Shown: positions 1 to 10,472 of the stretch, piece by piece
How positions within the stretch are numbered: the first letter of the stretch is position 1
How the letters are laid out: each line of letters starts with the position of its first letter
Origin: Maniola hyperantus
Lineage: Eukaryota > Arthropoda > Insecta > Lepidoptera > Nymphalidae
DNA: 64,000 nucleotides
NCBI RefSeq assembly: GCF_902806685.2
Contig: NC_048547.1
Location: 10,055,196-10,119,195, forward strand
Direction: 5' to 3'
Translations under genes and position numbers: made by a program
The notes under the pieces: generated by a model
Databases searched by the model: none
What the model saw: only the letters and a program-made list of their open reading frames with translations
What the model was told of the DNA's origin: nothing

Positions 1-735
1 TTTATTTTTGCATTTTTTTGCGCCGGTTGGCTGGCTCCTTTATGCATAATTTCCTTTTGTTACACGAGGATTTTGTGTATCGTTGCTGGGAAAAGAAACA
101 TTTCATCGAAAAATCAAGAACAGACACTATCATCGAGACATGTTAAAGAGAAAACGAAACGAAAGGCCGAATTGAAATTAGCGTTCCTTGTTATAGTTGT
201 AATCGCATTGTTCTTTGTTTCTTGGACGCCTTATGCTGTAGTCGCGTTGCTTGGCATATTCGGGAGAAAAGATCTTATAACACCTCTGGCGTCAATGATA
301 CCAGCTCTGTTCTGCAAGACCGCCGCCTGTATCAACCCTTTTATTTACATAATCACTCATCCTAAATTCAAAAAAGAGCTCCAGAAGCTTTTGTTCAGGG
401 ACAAGTCCCGACGTATGACAGGAACGTTTAAGACTACTGTGACCACGGAAGCGTTCAAGGCTCACAGGCAAAGTAACGACTTTAGCGAGAGTGACGTAGA
501 AGTTATAGAAATGAAAGACATTCCATATTGCATCCCGAATTCAGGGATGAATACTAATAATATAGAAACCATATCATCTAGAGTATCAGCAAGACATGGG
601 TCACAAAGGTCCCAAGGAAGCATAAGTTTAAAGAGTTTAGAAGAAAATGTTGTTCCGCCACCATCTTGGTATTCGAAGCCAGTCTTTTCAAAAAAAAGAA
701 GTTTCCATCGTCGGTTAACTAAAAGCTCGTTTTAA
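1..735 (+). CDS. Opsin, 3' portion (TM5 to C-terminus), 5' partial
   Basis: Frame 1 is open from base 1 to the stop at 733-735, giving 244 residues of a seven-helix retinal-binding receptor; the earlier exons or coding sequence lie left of the window. Visible in order: end of TM5 (ends SFCYTRIL), a basic third cytoplasmic loop (KEKTKRKAELKLA), TM6 with the WTPY motif, TM7 with the Schiff-base lysine in the context LFCKTAACINPFIY (codon 316-318), the NPxxY motif (NPFIY) and an HPK tripeptide just after TM7. A lysine at this place in TM7 separates opsins from other class-A receptors. HPK is characteristic of Gq-coupled rhabdomeric opsins, so an Rh7-like or lepidopteran 'unclassified' opsin is my preferred reading; a pteropsin (ciliary type) is not excluded. 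The cytoplasmic tail after HPK is long, about 125 residues, rich in Ser, Thr and basic residues. TTG at 73 is not the start; it is an internal Leu codon. Confidence 0.85.
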   Translation, partial: FIFAFFCAGWLAPLCIISFCYTRILCIVAGKRNISSKNQEQTLSSRHVKEKTKRKAELKLAFLVIVVIALFFVSWTPYAVVALLGIFGRKDLITPLASMIPALFCKTAACINPFIYIITHPKFKKELQKLLFRDKSRRMTGTFKTTVTTEAFKAHRQSNDFSESDVEVIEMKDIPYCIPNSGMNTNNIETISSRVSARHGSQRSQGSISLKSLEENVVPPPSWYSKPVFSKKRSFHRRLTKSSF

Positions 736-1216
736 ATATTACTTATAATAATACATATAGTCCTCCGCACAGTGAGAAGAGAGGTACTTAACAGAATCAG
801 AAGCTTTCTATGCCCTGCCACTTAATGGCAAGTTTACCCACTTACCTATATAGGTACAAGTAGAAAATTAATAGCAGTAAGTAAATAATTGTAAAATGAT
901 GGTAGGTAAGTAGGTACTCACTACTTACTTAACGTTTACTGTTTAGCAAGTTGTAGGTACCTAAATCCACATACATACATACATACATCAGCATAATTAA
1001 TAAAATTAATATTTTTAATAATTGTTATTTAATAAACCTAGGTAGCCACCTATCTATGTGAATTGTTCAATTTAAAAATAATATATATTTACTTATAAAA
1101 TATATTTTACTATATACCTACACCTACACCTTTAGTAATAGGTAAATATAAAGATTATGTAAAATTATTATTTTAATACTTTGTTCTTGTGTAAAAAAAT
1201 TATCTTGAAAATGTGA

Positions 1217-1222
1217 AATAAA
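1217..1222 (+). terminator. Candidate polyadenylation signal of the opsin gene
   Basis: AATAAA about 480 bases after the opsin stop codon, in AT-rich sequence and before the repeat complex. It is the clearest such hexamer downstream of the gene; usage is inferred. Confidence 0.35.
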
Positions 1223-1818
1223 TATAAATGTTATTTTTCTTCATTTTATTTTAACTAACCAATTGACTTGAGCTGCTATGGTCGACTACAAAAAACTGCG
1301 TCAACAATTGCTATGATAATAATCTCAGTTGCTGTGATTGGATGAATGTATGTAGGTATAGGTACCAACCTATTATGGTCCGCTTACATGGGCAGTTTTT
1401 CAAGCAATTGTTGGTTGTTGCTCGGCAACACGATCTGGAGCAATAAGTTGAGCAATCTGGAGCAAGTTTTTCGCATAACATCGCTGAAATTTTCAGGTAC
1501 CTACCTATTGCAGTAAATTGCTTCATGTGGCCGTGACGTCATAACTGACTAAATTGCCTGTAATTTCAGAATTTCAATTGCCCGTGTAGCTTTGCTTCTG
1601 CAAAAATGCATTTTGTTCATAAACTATAAATTGCCAAAGACCTTGAAAAGACCAGTTCATTCATGGAATGGAATGGAATGGTGTAAGTATTTTTTGTCGA
1701 CAACAAGCAGGTAGCGTCCGATCGAAGGTTGAAATCTGGCCGAAGCCGCAGTCAAAATCGGCTATCGCCACATCTTTCAACCGGAGCCGAAGGTTTAAGG
1801 CTTCAGCCTAAACTGCGG

Positions 1819-2562
1819 CCCATTTTGGCGAAAGCCGAAGGCTGAGATCTATAGAGCGCACTTTGACTTTGCTCAGAATAGGCTACTTGACAATTTTTTT
1901 AAGTTGGTCTTAAATGGTTAATATTTGTCCTATTATATCAAAAAAATTAACACTATATTTTTTTGCGCCCTAAAAACCGTACCGTAAACCACAGGGTTAT
2001 ACTGTTGTTTACAAATGCATGACGTCAGAGCACAGATAATCTATCGGCCAAACATGGCCGACAGTGTTTTCACCTGTCTAAGAAAAATATTTTTTTAAAT
2101 TAAAGTTTTACGGTTTTTAGGGCGCAAAAAAATATAGTGTTAATTTTTTTGATATAATAGGACAAATATTAACCATTTAAGACCAACTTAAAAAAATTGT
2201 CAAGTAGCCTATTCTGAGCAAAGTCAAAGTGCGCTCTATAGATCTCAGCCTTCGGCTTTCGCCAAAATGGGATGGGGCATGTTTGGCCGATAGATTATCT
2301 GTGCTCTGACGTCATGCATTTGTAAACAACAGTATAACCACAGGGTTATACTGTTGTTTACAAATGCATGACGTCAGAGCACAGATAATCTATCGGCCAA
2401 ACATGGCCGACAGTGTTTTCACCTGTCTAAGAAAAATATTTTTTTAAATTAAAGTTTTACGGTTTTTAGGGCGCAAAAAAATATAGTGTTAATTTTTTTG
2501 ATATAATAGGACAAATATTAACCATTTAAGACCAACTTAAAAAAATTGTCAAGTAGCCTATT
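1819..2562. repeat. Fold-back MITE complex (three nested or inverted copies)
   Basis: Bases 1819-1979 are the inverted complement of 2110-2271 with few mismatches. The arms contain the GGCTACTTGACAATTTTTTT end and a TTTTTTTGCGCCCTAAAAACCGTA core. The loop (TGACGTCAGAGCACAG, ATCTATCGGCCAAACATGGC) recurs inverted at 2274-2339 and direct at 2341-2430, followed by a second right arm ending near 2562. Another copy lies at 7040-7260. No coding capacity is seen. Confidence 0.8.
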
Positions 2563-2865
2563 AAGATTGAGTTAAAACGAGATAGATTTATGTGAGAGAT
2601 ATAGCTCAGTCTCGTTTTAACTCTGTCTTAAGTCTAAGCTAAGTCAGAGTACGCACTATAGATCTGCCCCTAAATGACAAGTTAGCCCATGGTAGGGGAG
2701 CATAAGCGGAGATTTAGGGATTTACTCGAGCGCGTCAGATTAAGGCAAGGCAATAATCCTAAGATGGAAGGGGTAAAAGATAGGGTAGCTAGCCACGCCC
2801 AAAGCCTTTCCAACAATCTAGGTCAAAAATATCAACATAGAAGTCATAAATTCCTAAATTAGGAT

Positions 2866-2945
2866 CCCCTGCCGACAGTTGAACCCAGAATCTCCCGCTT
2901 ATAAATACTACAACACCACTGCGCCAGTGAGGTCGTCGAAAATAT
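2866..2945 (-). repeat. SINE head fragment (tRNA-like, second SINE family)
   Basis: The complement begins like GACCTCACTGGCGCAGTGG and has a degenerate B-box (the + strand reads CCCCTGCCGACAGTTGAACCC). It matches the head of the SINE at 54145-54466. It is too diverged to be a working tRNA gene. Confidence 0.5.
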
Positions 2946-3465
2946 AAAATTGATGAAGAAATAGCGAGAAAGGGATTAATTAATGAGGACGGCGGAGAGC
3001 CGTGGTAAGCGGCGCGTTCTCATGACCTATGCCCAGTGATGGACGTAAGCAGGCTCAAGGATGTGAAATAACCCCATGTGGTTTAAAATGCTATTTGCTG
3101 TTTCAAAATATGTTTGTACCTCAGTGGAATTTTTTAATATTAGTTTTTTTCCACCGATCTATTTTTATTATGATTTTGATCACACACCATTAGTTAGTAA
3201 TTTCCATTGAGCTTTCGACTCACAATATCTAAAGTTACCCGTGACCACTGCACAGCGCACGTTATCGTAGTCTGCATTGATGTCACTTCATTGCCAACCA
3301 TCTGCCAACATGATTGTTTGTAATAAGTTTGGTTTGGAAGCTGTAAGTGTCACAAGTGTCACAATCAGTGTGACCGTCTGTAGCATTTCTGCTATTTAGA
3401 CAAATTTGCGCAATTTTTACTCTGGTACATCATGGTAATAGCCCTTAATCCTGTATGCGCAGTTC

Positions 3466-3528
3466 GTTAGATTTTTACGGTTCCGTACCTTTAAAAGGAA
3501 AAACAGAATCCTTATAGGATCATTTTGT

Positions 3529-3561
<33 letters not shown>

Positions 3562-3690
3562 GTCAAGAAACCTACAGGCCGTACTTCCCGATGACCTAGA
3601 ATCATGAAATTTGGCAGTTAGGTATGCCTTATAGCTGACAAGAGGGGGGGAAATCTGAAAACCGTGAATTTGTAGTTACATCACACAAAA
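3466..3690 (+). repeat. Dispersed repeat with GGTTCCGTACC head and GTCT microsatellite
   Basis: Contains TTTTTACGGTTCCGTACCT, a (GTCT)n(ATCT)n run at about 3531-3562, TCAAGAAACCTACAGG and CTAGAATCATGAAATTTGGCA. The same modules recur at 34549-34895 (complement), 55947-56360 (complement) and 63107-63445 (direct), so this is an interspersed family. Confidence 0.65.
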
Positions 3691-3842
3691 AAAATTAAAT
3701 TGTGGTCAGGAAATAATAAAATTATTAGTACTTACCTATTTTCAATTTTCAAAGTGAGATAACTAGTTATATGAAAATTTAAGTCATTTTGACATCAGCC
3801 GAAATAAAAATATACCATCAGGTCGAAACTTTAGTCTAGTGC

Positions 3843-3863
3843 TGACGTCACTAAAATGGCGGC
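3843..3863 (+). promoter_or_regulatory. CRE palindrome plus YY1-like motif in the MTFMT promoter
   Basis: TGACGTCA at 3843-3850 is a perfect CRE palindrome and AAAATGGCGGC at 3853-3863 fits the YY1/Pho consensus. They lie about 80-100 bases upstream of the chosen MTFMT ATG. YY1-type sites are common near start sites of animal genes for mitochondrial proteins. Function is inferred from position and motif only. Confidence 0.4.
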
Positions 3864-3940
3864 CACGCGCATTAGCAATTTGGCGGACTATTTCTTTATT
3901 TTCGCGATGGTCACACTGGTCACAAAAATCAATAAATATT

Positions 3941-6900
3941 ATGATGACAAGTAAAGTTTATAACCTAGCACCGCTTTTAAATAAAATATTTTTGAAAGAA
4001 AAATGTTCTTATTTACAGAATATTCACCATAAAAGACATTATAATGTTCTTTTCTTTGGTTCGGAGGCTATCGCGCTAAATAGTTTACAAAAGGTAAACC
4101 AATTCAGGTATGTAATTGTACAGAAACTATGGTTAATAAAAATTTAAATTGTAAATTGAGAATGAAATGTTTATTTTTCATTAGAAAAAATGAAAATATT
4201 GTCAAACGCCTGGATCTAGTTACGGCAAATAACAGTAAGAACAGGACTTTGATAGAGAAATATGCACAAGCTGAAAATATAAGGATATTGCAGTGGCCAC
4301 ATTTAGACATCAATGATGGTGAATATGAAATAGGATTGATCGTAGCATTTGGCCACTTAATCAAAGAAGATGTACTCAAGAAATTTCCTTTGTAAGTTAC
4401 TTTGATTTTTGTATAAATGGATACATTTATTTAAATACAGAAGTCTACTGGCTAGACTGTATCATACTTTGTTTTCCATATAAGTACAATGTTATGTACA
4501 AATTGTGCTATTTACAGAGGAATGATAAATGTCCACCCAAGTCTGCTGCCGCGCTGGCGTGGAGCAGCACCTATGATATACACCTTGTTGCACGGTGATG
4601 AAGTTGGTGGTGTTTCCCTTATGAAAATAAAACCAGATATCTTTGATGTAGGCAAGTGCATCTCTATAAGTCATAAGTAATTAGTTTTTGCCTGAGATTT
4701 GCATAGGAAGAAACTTTTAAAATATAATCCAATTATTTTGAACCAATTTTGCACTTGAGTGTGATTATATTGAGTTGCTGATATTAAACTGCAAACTCAA
4801 CCAATGATTAATTTTAATATGTACAGAACAGCCGTATAACATTGTAAGATCTAATAGCATTTCAAAAGTTGTGTGACGTTAAGAAATAATAATTTAGGAT
4901 TTCATAAGTGATGTATCTATAGTATGCAACAGGTTGACTTGGCAATCGTGGTAGGGACGCCCACAGTCCCGCGCTAACCCAGCTCGGACGAGCGCGAGTA
5001 ACGTGCGGGTGTGGGGGCACCCCCCACCTCATACCCTGAATGCCATCTCAACCTGTCGCAGACTAGATTCTAAACAAAACCTTGTTCATCGAATCATCTA
5101 TTTAATATCAAATGTTTATTCCAGGTGAAATAATAAGTCAAAGAAGGGTACCTATTCCCAAAGATATAAAATTACCAGAGTTAACCCAGCAACTGTCCGA
5201 CATTGGTGCAGAAATGCTCATTGAATGTTTAAGATGTCTGCCTGCCAGCCTAGCAAACACTCAGCCTCAAAGCAACGAAGGAGTCACATATGGTAACTAA
5301 GAACAGCCTTAGAATGTTAGAATGAAAGTCAATCTTAGGCAGCGATCTATAAAGTACAATAGGCTACTTGACTCATATCTAATTTCGTCCAATAAATGAT
5401 TATTTATTATAGTATTTTGCTTAAGACAACGAAATATATCAATAACAATTATTAAAAACGCAGGATGGATATATAAATCCAATTTAAAAAAATACAGTTT
5501 TTATTTTTATTTGAAACTCAGAAAACGCTGTCAGCCATGATGTGACGTCATTAAATATGTAAACAAACAAATGTCATCCCTATTGACTAACGTAGTATCC
5601 ATATACAGGGTTACAGGAAAATAGGACACGATCCCGTTAAGGGGTTATAGTACAGGACATTAGCTATCAAACGACCCCTAAAGTGCTTATGTAAAAGTGT
5701 ATCGTTTTCGAGTTATTCATTTTTTATTTATTTTTAGGTAAAGGGGTGTTTGCCACTTTAAAAATTAGTAAAAAAAAAGAAACAATGTATTTAATCAGAT
5801 TTTTTTTTATTTCTTGCTAGTGCATATCCTTGTTAATAATAAACAGTTATAAAACAAGAAAAATCTTCAAGCATTTTAAAAGTACAGCCCAAAAACTGTA
5901 AAGTTTTCGATTTTTAAATTTAATACTTTGAATAACTTGCAAATTTTCTGTGAAAATTACTATGGCACTTATCCTGCGGATTATTTTAAAAACATCTACG
6001 TTTCGTTGGCTATCCATTGGTATAAAAAGATTACAAAAAAAATCATAAAATCAAGAAAAAATTACACAACAAAGAGACCAGGTAGAAAATTCTAACAAAT
6101 GCTATTGCCAAAGAATTAAATCAGAATCAATGTAAAAACGAGTTTAATGCAAAATGGTTAAAGATTATTTTTCAATGAGGTCAAAAGGTAATATAAAATC
6201 AGTCAAGTGCGAGTCGGGCTCGCACACGAAGGGTTCCGTACCATCGTACAAGAAATAACACTTTTTAATTTTTTTTAATTTTTATGGCGGCCATTTTGTA
6301 ATTTTTAGTATTTGTTGTTATAGCGGCAATAAAAATACACATTTTTTACTAATTTTTAAAGTGGCAAACACCCCTTTACCTAAAAAAAAATAAAAAAATG
6401 AATAACTCGAAAACGATACACTTTCGCATAAGCACTTTAGGGGTCGTTTGATAGCTAATGTCCTGTACTATAACCCCCTAACGGGATCGTGTCCTCTTTT
6501 CCTGTAACCCTGTATATAAAATTTCAAGTCCTGACTAACTTATATATCAACACACAGCCTAAACATCTAAACAGCTGGTCCTAGATACATGAAATTTGGT
6601 GGGTGTGTTCTTTGTAGGTAAAGAGAAGGTATCCACTAGGAAAGGATTTTTTGAAATTCCACCCCTGAGTGGGTTAAATGGGGGTTTGAAATTTATGAAG
6701 TCCACGCGGGCGAAGTCACGAGCATAAGCTAGTTTTTATATATTTCTAAAAACTCATAGTAAACATAAAAAATTATCGTTTTCTCTTTATAAATTAAATA
6801 AGTTATTGTAAGACTTACAACAAAGTGATCTTTGCAAAAATAAATTTGGGTTGCAGTCGTTAGTGATATAGGATCCCTTTAAGCAAGTCTTCACGTGTTA

Positions 6901-8506
6901 CGTATATTTATTTCACTGGGCACTCTAATCCACAACTTTCCTGTGGTCTTTATCGATGCGTTTTTACATTCTCGGATGATACAATAACGATAATTACTAT
7001 ATTTTTCATGTAAACTAGTATAGAAGTCATGTTTATTAACCTTATGCTGTTGTTTACAAATGCATGACTTCAGAGCACAGATAATCTATCGGCCAAACAT
7101 GGCCGACAGTGTTTTCACCTGTCTAAGAAAAATATATTTTTAAATTTAAGTTTTACGGTTTTTAGGGCGCAAAAAAATATAGTGTTAATTTTTTTGATCT
7201 AATAGGACAAATATTAACCATTTAAGACCTACTTAAAAAAAGTGTCAACTAGCCTATTCTGTTTAGATAGAATGTTAGATATTATGTTTTGGATATGTAA
7301 AGTTTTACGAACTATAGTTAAATTAAGATAAGTACATTCGGGCCGCACTCCATACAAGCGTAGCTTGATTCTCATTTGAATTATAGTTTATAATAGTTTC
7401 TCAAAACTTATGTAAATTTTTATTAAAATCTGCAAAGACCTCAGACTTTCCTATATTAGTTTCTAGAATATGTTTACAAAATTTCCCTGAGTACGATTGA
7501 TTAATAATAAGAGCTGTGATAGCCTAATGGTTAGAACGTCCGCCTGCTAATCGGAGGTTGCGGGTTCGATCCCGGGCACGCACTTTTAGCTTTTCGGACT
7601 TATGTGTGTTTTATTTAAATATCACTTGCTGTAATGGTGAAGAAACCTGCATGTCTGAGATCATCGCACTTGGCCAGCATGGACCAATCCAAGTCTGGTC
7701 GACTATGGCCAAAAACCCTTCTCACTCTAAGAGGAGACCCGTGCTCTATAGTGAGCAGGCGTTGGATTAATCATTGTGGTGATGAATAAAAATAATTCAT
7801 ATTCAAATGAGAATCAAAGTACGTTTGTATACAGCGCGACCGGAGAGTGCTCGAGGTGAACTCTTATCAAGATCGTAATTATGTCACTTGTATACGGTTA
7901 ACCTTGCGCGCTCGGCGAGCTTACAGACTGCGACCTTGAACTAAAAACTCAGGCGTATATTTGCCTAGTGTGCTGTGCTCTGCGCTGGCCGGCTTATCGA
8001 TTTGAGTAGGTTTTCATGAAAACACCAAAATCTTGGCGCAATTCAGCATATACACGTTACTTACCGAACGCGTTAGGACAACGTGAACTGAAGTTGAAGA
8101 TGACGCAGTGAAGTATACGTAATACTTAACATTTTTTGTTTTAGCAAAGAAGATAAATAAAAGTATAAGTATAGTAAGCTGGAATGAAAAAAGCGCAAGA
8201 GAAGTTTATAATTTATATCGCGCCATATATGGGCTATATCCTTTAACGACCAAGTTTAGAGACAAACAAATGAAACTGTTTGATGCATTTTTAGTTGAAA
8301 CAGATCCCGAATTCAATGAGAAATCTGTTGGAACCCTAGAATACTGTGAAAACACAAAAGCTATTCGAATATTGTGTAAGGACAAAAGATTTATTTATTT
8401 CAAATCTCTTAGAATTGTAGGCAAAAGAGAAATATCAGCATTAGATTTTTATAACGGATATATTAAGAACATCGTATTAGATAAAAGAAAAATTGTTATA
8501 ATTTAG
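3941..8506 (+). CDS. MTFMT: Mitochondrial methionyl-tRNA formyltransferase
   Basis: Formylates the initiator Met-tRNA with 10-formyl-tetrahydrofolate for mitochondrial translation. Exons: 3941-4107, 4185-4391, 4518-4651, 5125-5292, 8145-8506; 1038 bases, 345 aa, phases close. ATG at 3941 starts MMTSKVYNLAPLLNKIF, a basic, acid-free leader that could act as a mitochondrial presequence; the frame is open further upstream but lacks an ATG with better support. The N-terminal formyltransferase domain has NVLFFGSEAIALNSL and the catalytic NVHPSLLPRWRGAAP loop (N129, H131), with Asp168 in FDVG across the third exon junction. The C-terminal domain is on the last exon after TYAKKINKSIS. The third intron begins GC (G|GCAAGT) and ends AG; the only reading that keeps FDVGEII is this GC-AG splice. 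The fourth intron is 2.85 kb and packed with repeats. Confidence 0.93.
4922..5062. repeat. GC-rich palindromic element (copy 1)
   Basis: Starts GCAACAGGTTGACTTGGCAA and ends CCATCTCAACCTGTCGCAGA, its approximate inverse, around a GC-rich centre (CCCGCGCTAACCCAGCTCGG). It lies in the third MTFMT intron. Same family as 12141-12190, 15366-15530, 22827-22989 and 51487-51651. Confidence 0.75.
5606..6512. mobile_element. Non-autonomous DNA transposon with ~170-bp inverted ends
   Basis: The left end CAGGGTTACAGGAAAATAGG and right end ending TTTTCCTGTAACCCTG are inverted complements that continue for about 170 bases (through GTGTTTGCCACTTTAAAAAT / ATTTTTAAAGTGGCAAACAC). Both flanks show TATA next to the ends, a possible target duplication. 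The interior has no ORF and includes a fragment of another repeat (GTGCGAGTCGGGCTCGCAC, near 6205). The element sits in the last MTFMT intron. Confidence 0.8.
6529..6732 (+). repeat. Helitron-like repeat, second family, degraded
   Basis: Contains ATATATCAACACACAGCCTA, GAAATTTGGTGGGTG, GGTTTGAAATTTATGAAGTC and the end CACGCGGGCGAAGTCACGAGCATAAGCTAG. Better copies are at 25376-25576 and 62661-62890. The CTAG end fits the Helitron CTRR rule. Confidence 0.6.
7040..7260 (+). repeat. MITE copy related to 1819-2562
   Basis: Carries CTGTTGTTTACAAATGCATG, the ATCTATCGGCCAAACATGGC loop and a right arm ending CAACTAGCCTATTCT, nearly identical to half of the complex at 1819-2562. It is in the last MTFMT intron. 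Confidence 0.75.
7512..7785 (+). repeat. tRNA-derived SINE (family A)
   Basis: The head has an A-box-like TAGCCTAATGGTTAG and a B-box GGTTCGATCCC. The body reads ATATCACTTGCTGTAATGGT, GAAACCTGCATGTCTGAGA, CTTCTCACTCTAAGAGGAG, and the end is GATTAATCATTGTGGTGATGA. A fuller copy is at 62057-62375 (complement). The head lacks a good acceptor stem, so it is not a tRNA gene. Confidence 0.8.
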
Positions 8507-8515
8507 GCTTTGTAG

Positions 8516-8521
8516 AATAAA
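8516..8521 (+). terminator. Candidate polyadenylation signal of MTFMT
   Basis: AATAAA 10 bases after the MTFMT stop codon, the first such hexamer; this would make a very short 3' UTR. Confidence 0.45.
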
Positions 8522-10231
8522 TTAAAGTTGTTACCAAAAAAGTTTTTTATTGCTCTGAAAAATATCAATTATATATGTTACACAGCTGTCAATGAGACAA
8601 AACTGAAATTGTCTACAGAATAGAGAGAATGCAATAATCAGCTGATGGTAGTAGGTAATTTAGATGATAGTCATTTAGTTAGCCTTTTGTAATTTAATAC
8701 CGCCCACCGTCTCAGTCGCATTTTGTGTACCGCTTGACTGAGACAGCTCGTGGAGTAGGGTGCGGGTTGCGAAAGGGTGACGTTGAATACCTAGATTTTT
8801 ACGTCAATTGACATATAATAGGTATAATAGGCGCATATAATAGGTATTCATCCAAGAGGTAGTAGGTATAGACGAGGGCTCACAAACGAATTGATATCAA
8901 GTGGTTCAGTTTATTATAAACCTACACACTTGAACATAAAGTTTAATAACGATTGCAAACTATTTATATTTAAAACCTCGTGTCGTCGACAATAAATTTA
9001 AAATATTCGAATTTTTCAAATGACAACAAAAATATTTATTCTAAAATAAAACTTAACACCTAAGCAATAAGTCTAAAAATTTGAGTAATTTGAAATAAGC
9101 TTTTTGGCTGATATTTTTCGGGTCACATTTGAAGCACTTATTTCATTTCTTGAGCATTTTATTTCAATGGCCACGCGTGTCACCTCACGAGCAGTTTCAG
9201 TGAAACGGTATACCTATAGTTATAGAACTTATAGATATCGTCAAATTAAAGTACATCATGTGTACAACAGTTAGTTGTTATCCAATAAATTGCTGATTGT
9301 TTGAATCATTATATACACACCTAAACTTGTACCTATAAAAATAGTTTCTAAGGCTAGGACATTAAGATACAACTTACTAAAACCCTAATTCTAGTAATAA
9401 GTGGATATTTACACTAAAGGTAAAGGATACATATAAATAAATGTACTTACTATAATACATAGTAATGTGAAAAATATGAGACAAACAATACGTATGAGTA
9501 AATAAAATATTGCTCCCAGTTTGTTACAATATCATAAACATAAAATGGTTTGTGTGATTTTTTTATATAAATAGGTACCTAGCTAATAGATAAATACAAA
9601 TGTAACATATACAATAAATAAACATAATATAATATATGTCATGTTAATGATATGAAGGAGATATCCAGCGTGCTTTCACGTTTACACCTAGGCGACTCTA
9701 TTCCTGCAAGAGAAGATAGATATTTAAATGTAGGTATATAGGTAATAAATAAACAGGTGATTGTAATATAGGTATAATACTTAAAAATCATTGCATATTT
9801 TTTTGGTAAATAATATTCCATGAACAGCTGTAGAATTCGTATTATATTTTGAAAAAATATTTGATTAAGTCCATTTAGTTTTTTTTAATTTCATTGGATT
9901 TTTTTCAAAGTATGCTATAGTGTTCCATAATTAGAATAGGTACACTCGTTAAATAATTCAGAATGATTTAATATTATCAGATTTTAATTATGACCTTTGA
10001 TATGGTTTGCTTTTGGAAATGTGGGAAGGAAACGAAAATAATATACACAGATGTATGAAAACATGATAAAAACGTTTTTTTTTTGCATGAAGTACTTAGC
10101 TGCTACATCTTAGACGTCACGAAGACAAATCTGCGACTGCATAGCGAACCACAATCTTCCTCAGTCAACGCAGACTGAGTAGCAAAATGCTCGAGCTATT
10201 TTCACTATTTATAAATGATAATTAACTAAAT

Positions 10232-10394
10232 CTAAATATATAAGAGGAAAAGCTGAACGGGTAGTATAATAATGACGTAGATATCCGCTAAGGGTTATTG
10301 AAAATCACAGACCATTGAAAATTCAACCCCTAAGAGATTAAAATAGCGGTTTGAAACTTGTGTCCACGCGGACGAAGTCGCGGGCATAAGCTAG
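10232..10394 (+). repeat. Helitron-like repeat, second family, shortened
   Basis: Starts TAAATATATAAGAGGAAAAG, has ATATCCGCTAAGGGTTATTG and ends CACGCGGACGAAGTCGCGGGCATAAGCTAG. The (ACTG)n part seen in fuller copies is missing. Confidence 0.65.
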
Positions 10395-10395
10395 T

Positions 10396-10472
10396 CACAA
10401 CTGAAATAGAGTTCAAAATAGCGTGCAAGAGCAAAAATTTCCTCTTGCACGCTATTTTGAACTCTAGTTGTG
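10396..10472. repeat. Near-perfect 77-base hairpin
   Basis: CACAACTGAAATAGAGTTCA with AAAATAGCGTGCAAGAG is followed after a few bases by the inverse CTCTTGCACGCTATTTTGAA and CTCTAGTTGTG. It begins directly after the CTAGT end of the Helitron-like repeat. Confidence 0.75.

Larger units (their letters stand above)
736..3940. other. Intergenic region between opsin and MTFMT
   Basis: No coding exon is supported. It holds the opsin 3' UTR, a CATA tetranucleotide run near 970-988, a fold-back MITE complex at 1819-2562, a tRNA-like SINE head on the minus strand near 2866-2945, a dispersed repeat with a GTCT/ATCT microsatellite near 3466-3690, and the MTFMT promoter. Short ORFs such as the one at 1311-1526 on the minus strand show no family resemblance. 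Confidence 0.7.

Noticed and set aside
3839..3940. Upstream start of MTFMT at 3839
   Set aside because: GTG is not a usual start in animals, and the ATG at 3941 gives a sensible basic mitochondrial leader.
5112..5300. Truncated MTFMT pseudogene ending at 5300
   Set aside because: TAA at 5298 is in the intron; the donor at 5293 joins in phase to 8145, completing the C-terminal domain.
7512..7583. tRNA gene
   Set aside because: A- and B-box-like motifs are present, but no acceptor stem pairs and the sequence continues into a SINE body found elsewhere in the window.
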